Source: Acanthamoeba lenticulata
Lineage: Eukaryota > Discosea > Longamoebia > Acanthamoebidae
Assembly: GCA_002179805.1 (NCBI GenBank)
Contig: NAVB01000534.1
Coordinates: 1 to 11,732 of the forward strand
DNA: 11,732 bases
Direction: 5' to 3'
How positions within the stretch are numbered: position 1 is the stretch's first letter; each line of letters opens with the position of its first letter. The position numbers and the translations under genes are program-made. The notes under the pieces were generated by a model. That model had not been told where the DNA came from. It searched no databases and saw only the letters and a list, made by a program, of their open reading frames with translations. Positions 6,699 through 11,732 of this stretch are shown piece by piece.

Positions 6699-7655
6699 AT
6701 GCACCCACTGCGGGTTTTTACTTTCTCCGTGCTCATCTTTGCTCTGGTCGGGGTGCTGATGACAATCTTGGTGCTCTTCGATTCTCCTGCCGTCCACTCT
6801 ACAAGCCCGAATCGAAGGGTTGCCGTGTGCTTCTTCGGCCTAACTCGCTCGCTGCGTAACCACACTTTCACTTCAATCCAAACCAACTTATTTGATCGGC
6901 TGAAGAACCAGGGCTTCACCGTCGACACCTTTGTTCACACCTACCTCCAAGACTTCGTGAACAACCCCCGCGCCCAGGAGCATGCAGCCCAGCTAGACAA
7001 TGATGAGTGGAAGTTGCTACGACCGCTGCGATGGGAGTTGGAGAACCAAACGCAGGCGGACGCGACCCTCAACGTGCCCGCTTACTCCAAGTTTGGCAAC
7101 GCCTGGCCAGAGGACCCCAGCTACACGACCTTGAAGAACCTCTTGCGGCAACTTCGGTCCATCAGGCGATGCTGGGCTCTCTTGGAGTACCACATGCAGA
7201 CGACCGGCACCGCCTATGACTATGTCATCTTTGCAAGACCTGATGTGCGCTACCTCCCGCCTGGTCTGCCCGACCTGGCGTCGCTCGTGCCACCGGCAGG
7301 CCTGGCCGGGTCGACCAAGTACCTGCGCGTGCTGGGCCTCTCGTACGAGGACCGATTCGCCGTGGGTGCGCCCTCCGTGATCAAGGCGTGGGCCTTGCGC
7401 GGGGACATGGCCTTCAGCTTCATGCGGCACGCAAAGGATGGCAGGCCGCTACACAGCGAGAGCTTGGTCAAGTACGTCTTGGAAGAGGCGCAGATCCTCC
7501 CCATCAATATCCCCCTGTGCTTCGAGAGGGTGCGAGCGGACGGTTCCATTGCCGGGCGGGACGTTAACCAGGGACCGTTCTGCAAAACCTCAGGGAGGAC
7601 TTGGCGCTGGGCCAACTATTACATGTGTAAACACAAGGCCTCTTGGCTCCTGTAA
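6699..7655 (+). CDS. Type II membrane protein, glycosyltransferase-like, intronless
   Basis: This is one open frame of 318 residues from ATG 6699 to TAA 7653-7655. Residues about 6-27 form one hydrophobic signal-anchor with a short N-terminal tail, typical of Golgi type II enzymes. The luminal part begins with RVAVCFFGLTRSL, a strand-turn motif I associate with plant, algal and giant-virus proteins of the DUF7796 kind (recalled, not searched). It also has a YDYVIFARPDVRYLPP segment that resembles the acidic nucleotide-sugar/metal site of glycosyltransferases. NHT and NQT sequons would be glycosylated in the lumen. Tryptophans and cysteines cluster near the C-terminus. The donor and acceptor sugars cannot be deduced. 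It has no introns, although the genes on both sides are split into 8-11 exons. It is followed by an AT-rich stretch (7666-7684) and, 48 bp on, by the next gene. Confidence 0.8.
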   Translation: MHPLRVFTFSVLIFALVGVLMTILVLFDSPAVHSTSPNRRVAVCFFGLTRSLRNHTFTSIQTNLFDRLKNQGFTVDTFVHTYLQDFVNNPRAQEHAAQLDNDEWKLLRPLRWELENQTQADATLNVPAYSKFGNAWPEDPSYTTLKNLLRQLRSIRRCWALLEYHMQTTGTAYDYVIFARPDVRYLPPGLPDLASLVPPAGLAGSTKYLRVLGLSYEDRFAVGAPSVIKAWALRGDMAFSFMRHAKDGRPLHSESLVKYVLEEAQILPINIPLCFERVRADGSIAGRDVNQGPFCKTSGRTWRWANYYMCKHKASWLL

Positions 7656-7684
7656 GGCCAGAACATAAATATTTATTTATTACA

Positions 7685-7703
7685 TTTTTTTTTGCACCAG
7701 TTC
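7685..7703 (+). other. T9-GCACCAG acceptor-like sequence just before the next ATG
   Basis: Nine T followed by GCACCAG form a textbook 3' splice site ending at 7700, three bases before ATG 7704. It may mark an intron in the 5' UTR of the downstream gene, whose first exon would have to lie within or upstream of the previous gene. It may also be a chance match in a T-rich leader. Confidence 0.35.
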
Positions 7704-9374
7704 ATGAGCCATAAGCCAGTGGTGAGCGCGGAGCAGGCCAGTGCGCTGCTGGGCCAGCTCTACGAACTTCCTGCGCCTCTCCAAAGACTCGACCCACTTC
7801 CGGGCTATGACGATGCAGTGCGCTCCGCTGTCTGGGTGGTAAGCGAGGGGGGGGGCAAAAGACTGAAGCAGGTCTGTGTAGAACTTCTTCGTGCAGACGA
7901 AGGACGGGCTGAAGTACACCCTCAAGTTTGCTCACTTTGGAGAAAGCGAAGGTTTGGGCGGCGTCCTTCCTCCTCTGCTGTGGACCTTCTCGGCCTGACC
8001 CAGGACGTGTGGTACACCCCAGGCTTCTTGGACATGCAGAACCAAAGCATGGAGTGGCTGGTCAACAAGGGCATCTGTGCCCCATCTGCTGTCGCCTCCC
8101 GCTCTGGCGCGCTGATCCCACAAGTGACCCGTACGCCCTCTTCTTCCCTTTGCTTGCTTTTTCGGTTACACTACGAAGAAGACGAACAAGAAGAAGAAGA
8201 AGTAGAAGTCCAACCTACTTCATGACGGCAGTGGCAACGGCGGATGGCGGCGAGGCGCGGTCCTACGTGCGGCTGCTGAAGTTTATCGAAGGCATTATGC
8301 TCCTCCACGCAGCCCCCACGGCCCAGCTCTACCAGTCTGCGGGCTCGTTTGCCGCCAAGATGGACCAGGTCGCCCTCTCCTGCTTCTTGTCCTCCTCCTC
8401 CTTCTCCTTTTCGACTCTTGTTTGTTGAAGCTCGCACTACTCGAGTAGGCGTGGGAGGGCTTCAACCACCCTCATGTGCGCACCGACTACGCGTGGGACA
8501 TCAAGAACCTGATGCACATGAAGCAGTACCTGCCCGCGCTCACCCAGGCCGGTACTCCGACCTCGCAGATCGGTTCGTAGATGCATTGGTTGTGGTTGTT
8601 GTTGTTGTTGCCTCTGCTCAACAGCAAGGCGCAGAGCTCGTGGAGGGGGTCTTTGCCCAGTTCGAGAAAGAAGTGCAGCCCCTGCTCGGCTCGCTCACCT
8701 CGGGAGTCATTCATGTAATGATGCACTACCATGTTGTTGTTATCTCTCGACTCACACGCCTTTACACATGTTATAGTGCGACGGCAATGCGCTCAACATC
8801 ATCGTGGACGAGGAGCGCAATGAGGTCAAGGCGTTCATCGATTTTGGCGACGTGTCCTACACCAACCACGTGAACGAACTGGCCATCCTGATGGCCTACA
8901 CCATGATCGACCGCATACGGAAGAACGAGAACGACGAGCGCACCGGGGCCGAAGAGCGCCAGCGGCAAGTGCTCGAGGTCGGGCGGAGCGTGCTGGAGGG
9001 CTACAGCAGCGTGCGGCCGCTGTCCGAGGCAGAGCTGGGCGTGCTGCCCTGTTTGGTCAAGGCCAGGCTCGTGACTTCCGTCCTGTTCAGCGCACATACC
9101 CTCCTGCAGCGTCCCGAGGACAAGGAGTACCTCACCGTGCGTGACGATGCATCTTCTTGTCTGCTCTTTTTATTATTTTATTATTTCAATTATTATTAAT
9201 CTTTATTATTATTATTTTATATTCTTTGCTCGTGGTAACCACGACGAGTCCTCGCCGCAGGTCGACGCTCGCCCGGGCTGGAGCCTGCTCGCCCTGCTCG
9301 CCGGGCGCACTGACGCTGAACTGCGCGACTTCTGGTCGTGTTGCTCTGCCGCGGTCGAGTCGAACAACAAGTGA
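7704..9374 (+). CDS. HYKK: Hydroxylysine kinase-like protein, APH fold (8 exons)
   Basis: Exons: 7704-7838, 7897-7951, 8023-8130, 8232-8368, 8449-8551, 8629-8714, 8777-9136, 9261-9374. They total 1098 nt, or 365 residues, close to the animal enzyme (about 370). The family phosphorylates 5-hydroxy-L-lysine, using GTP in mammals, in lysine/collagen breakdown, before a phospho-lyase step. Seen in sequence: SAEQASALLGQLYEL and LPGYDD at the N-terminus; nucleotide-binding Lys55 in YTLKFAH; LDMQN; RSYVRLLKFIEG; a TDYAWDIKNL helix; the catalytic loop HCDGNALN (His208, Asp210, Asn215); and IDFGD (Asp230), the metal-binding Asp. All kinase residues are present. Exon 3 could instead start at 8004 with donor 7963 (41-nt intron), adding about 10 residues; the 71-nt intron aligns better with the family. 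The start ATG 7704 matches the usual N-terminus. Substrate is inferred from family; other APH-fold substrates such as another amino alcohol cannot be excluded. Confidence 0.88.
8174..8209 (+). repeat. GAA/AAG triplet repeat in an intron of the hydroxylysine kinase-like gene
   Basis: GAAGAAG-type triplets lie within the 101-nt intron 8131-8231, upstream of the acceptor GGCAG at 8227-8231. It is a purine-rich simple repeat. Confidence 0.65.
9162..9232 (+). repeat. TTA/ATT-rich low-complexity tract in the last intron of the same gene
   Basis: About 70 nt of nearly pure A/T with TTATT units, within the 124-nt intron 9137-9260. The composition drops sharply from the GC-rich exons on both sides, which helps mark the intron. 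Confidence 0.75.
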
Positions 9375-9601
9375 TAATACAACGTGAATGAAAAACAATT
9401 GTTTTTTGGGCGGCGTCGGGATATTGCCTCCTTTTTAGGCCCAGACCAGAACGGCAGCCGCAAGGTCGTGCCAAGATTTGACAAGGAGAGAAGAAGGACG
9501 AAGGAGAGAGCTCTCCGGCGGGCTGTCGATTCAATTCGTGGTTCGCCCCCTTGGACCAAGGGTCAGGCTCGATTTGGAAACGACAGCGCGGAAGTAAGGC
9601 C

Positions 9602-9633
9602 GTCGATTCTATACCCTCCAGATAGAATTCGAC
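9602..9633. repeat. Imperfect inverted repeat upstream of the RhoGEF gene
   Basis: GTCGATTCTAT (9602-9612) and ATAGAATTCGAC (9622-9633) are complementary apart from a single extra base, with a 9-nt spacer. They lie about 100 bp upstream of ATG 9731, in a 356-bp gap (9375-9730) that otherwise holds purine-rich, probably 5' UTR sequence. The same GTCGATTC core occurs again at about 9525-9532. Confidence 0.45.
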
Positions 9634-9730
9634 CAGAGACCGCCGCAGCAAACGATACGGGATACTTGAGAAGAGGAGAGAGGAACACGCACAGCGGACC
9701 AAGGCGGGAAAACATTAGAGACGGAAAGAA

Positions 9731-11732
9731 ATGGGAGATGTCGTGGTGGGGACGAAGTTAATACGCAATTTCCTGCTGCGAGAATTAGCTCTGCGACGAT
9801 GGCTCGAACAAGTCCTCATAGAGGACCTAAGCTCGAGCAACGACTCGTCCACCTTATGGGAAAAACTCAAGGATGGTGTGCTACTCTGTCGCGTCATGCT
9901 TACCCTTAAGCCCAACTCGGTTCCCAAGATCCACGAGGAGAAGGCGGTCTTCAGGCGCAAGGAGAATTTGTTCTTCTTCCTCGAGGCCCTTGACGAGCAC
10001 GACTTCCCCTCAAAGAAGAAGTTCACCGTGGCTGACCTCTATGAAGAGAAAAATCTGGTCAAAGTGCTGTACGTGCCTCCCCCCTTGCCTTTTCTCGCCC
10101 ATCTTCGCTTTGGGCCGATCAACATTATCACCAACATTATCATCATTCTGTTCTTCCTCTACTCGAAATATAGTCTCGCTTCCTTCAATCTTTCTCTGTC
10201 ATCTTTATTGGCACGGGTCTTTAGCCTCTCGCTGACAATGGCCTCAAACACTTCATCGGGGCAATCTGCAGGGAGTGCATGGAGGAGTTGGCCAAGATAG
10301 CCGTGCTCGAGTGGAACTTCTACTTCAGGCTCAAGACGGCCGGCGAGATCGAGGAGGAGCTGGGCATGTCCGAGAGCAAGTTCTTCACCGACGCCGACAA
10401 GACCCGCGCCTCGCGCATCCTCACCAGCCACCTTCAGGTCCTCCTCTTCCTCCTCCTTCTGCGTCTTCATCTTCCTTGTGATCATGACCATGATCATGCT
10501 GACTTGGCGGACCGCACAGGAGACCAACAAGCGGGCGCAGCGCAACTTCTCGTCGGCCTACATTCCAGCGACCAAGCGGATCGTGACGTCGGCCAAGACC
10601 AAGCTGGCCCAACGTGACGCCGCGTCGACCTATGGCGCCGGAGTGGGCGCCATCGTGGCCGCCTCCTTAAACGCTACGTCCTCGGGCGCCGCCGTGGCAA
10701 TCACGACAGGGCTCGACTCAGATGGATCGTCCTTGAGCTCCTCGGCCTCCACCAACATCGCCACCATCGACGACATGAGCAACAACTACAACGGCATTCT
10801 CGGCGGCAGCGGCAGCCTCTTCTCCGTCACCTTCAAGGTCGAGACCGAGCCCGCCTCGCCGCACGCCAAAGCGCTGCCGGGCTCGGGCGTCGTGGCGCTC
10901 CCCTCGCCCCGCTCCCAGGCGGCGCCCTCGCCGCCGTCTCAGGACCTCGCGACGTCCTCGACATCGACGGCCGGGGCGCTGCTGGAGGCCGCCGCCGTCG
11001 TCGACAACATCAACAATGATGATGATTACGGCGACGGCGACGAGGTCAGCGCGGCGGTCGTGGCGATGACGCGGCCCACGCGGCGCAACACGGTCGTCAG
11101 CATCGTGGACGACCGGGAGGCCTACCGGGCCGCCAAGGGCAAGGAGAAGGCCGTGCCCAACCTCCCCACGTTTGCGTCAGCGGATGCAGCGTTGGAAATC
11201 GCGATGTCGGCCGCCGACGGACAGGACGACTCGCCGGTCGCGCCCATCGACACCTCGCGGTCGGTCATCGTCGTGCCCCTTTCGCCACGTACGTCCTCTT
11301 TCTCGCCTCGCCTCGCCTCGCCTGCGGCCCTGATCGGGTCCGGCGCCTGACCGACTCGTGGCCATTCCATTCTCTGCAGAGGAGGAAGAGGTCCTCTTGC
11401 GGGGAATGATCAGGCTGCAGGCCCTGCTCCGCGGCAAGGTGGCCCGCGTCAAGTACCGCAAGAAGCGTACGCCGTCCCCCCCCCCGTGTCGCATTCGTTC
11501 TTTTTGTTTCGCTATTCGTTCTTTGTTGTTGGTGTTGCTCATGAGGCGATGGGGCGCGTAGTGAGGAATGCGGCGTACAGGGAGAGCGTGGCGCGGGAGA
11601 TCGAGAAGACGGAGCAGGACTATGTGGACAACCTGCGCCTCCTGTCCGAGGTCTACTTGGAGCCCCTGCGAAAGGAGCTGGAGAACAAGGAGGAGGCCCT
11701 GGAGGGATTCAAGGGCGTGTTTGCCGACATCC
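9731..11732 (+). CDS. CH-IQ-RhoGEF (Dbl homology) protein, 5' part (partial at the 3' side)
   Basis: Exons: 9731-10068, 10272-10437, 10520-11288, 11380-11466, 11562-11732 (cut by the window end); 510 codons plus one base. A calponin homology domain spans about residues 19-125 (LRRWLEQVL, LWEKLKDGVLLCRVM, SVPKIHEEK, NLFFFLEALDEH, FTVADLYEEKNLVKVLECM). CH domains bind actin or signalling partners. Residues about 190-420 are a Ser/Ala/Pro-rich linker. A full-consensus IQ motif, LQALLRGKVARVKY (437-450), should bind calmodulin or a light chain. From about residue 458 the sequence REIEKTEQDYVDNLRLL begins a Dbl-homology RhoGEF domain, which exchanges GDP for GTP on Rho/Rac GTPases; a PH domain usually follows and would be outside the window. 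The order CH then DH recalls beta-PIX and Vav. The 203-nt first intron is unusually long and has a possible alternative acceptor at 10224. Confidence 0.9.

Noticed and set aside
8369..8448. Coding continuation past 8368 in the hydroxylysine kinase-like gene
   Set aside because: The frame becomes Ser/Phe-rich and then stops, while splicing 8368 to 8449 restores the family sequence MDQAWEGFNHPH.
9217..9761. Open frames on both strands in the gap before the RhoGEF gene (125 and 161 codons)
   Set aside because: No recognisable motif, overlap with neighbouring exons, and the plus-strand one runs through the RhoGEF start in another frame; more likely 5' UTR and antisense.

Overview
This is a gene-dense, GC-rich protist nuclear DNA segment carrying intron-rich genes. 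The closest match I can argue for is a free-living amoeba such as Acanthamoeba (inference). The grounds are many short GT-AG introns (mostly 58-103 nt, two near 200), a soluble PAS-containing hybrid histidine kinase, a WASP-family protein, a CH-IQ-RhoGEF protein, strong third-position GC in coding exons, and triplet repeats encoding Ser and Gln runs. I see no rRNA, tRNA, CRISPR array, transposase or prokaryotic operon.

Layout, left to right. (1) 1-303, + strand: the last 100 codons of a proline-rich actin-nucleation promoting factor with a WH2/central/acidic C-terminus. (2) 552-1097, +: a small, intronless, AT-rich gene of unknown function with basic nuclear-localisation-like clusters, preceded by a CCAAT box and a perfect 9-bp dyad. 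(3) 6048-1358, - strand: an 11-exon hybrid histidine kinase of 1269 residues in my model, ordered PAS, PAS, DHp, HATPase, long low-complexity linker, receiver. (4) 6699-7655, +: an intronless type II membrane protein resembling glycosyltransferase-like families. (5) 7704-9374, +: an 8-exon hydroxylysine-kinase-like enzyme (365 aa) of the aminoglycoside phosphotransferase fold. (6) 9731 to the window end, +: the first five exons (510 codons) of a CH-IQ-RhoGEF protein cut by the window edge.

All three multi-exon models are my manual reconstruction from splice-site phase and protein-family alignment from memory. Each sums to an exact multiple of three where complete, and every junction keeps a conserved domain in register. 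The genes look like separate transcription units, not a pathway. The kinase and gene 4 are divergent and share a 650-bp intergenic region. The kinase and the AT-rich gene converge. Genes 4 and 5 are in tandem only 48 bp apart. The two window-edge genes (WASP-like and RhoGEF) both act on actin, but nothing here shows that they are co-regulated.

I did not find a clearly novel defence or mobile system. The most interesting items are the orphan AT-rich gene with its dyad promoter, low-complexity Gln and Ser runs inserted inside the PAS and ATPase folds of the kinase, a cryptic 48-nt exon that restores the first PAS domain, and a possible alternative acceptor at the CH domain of the RhoGEF.
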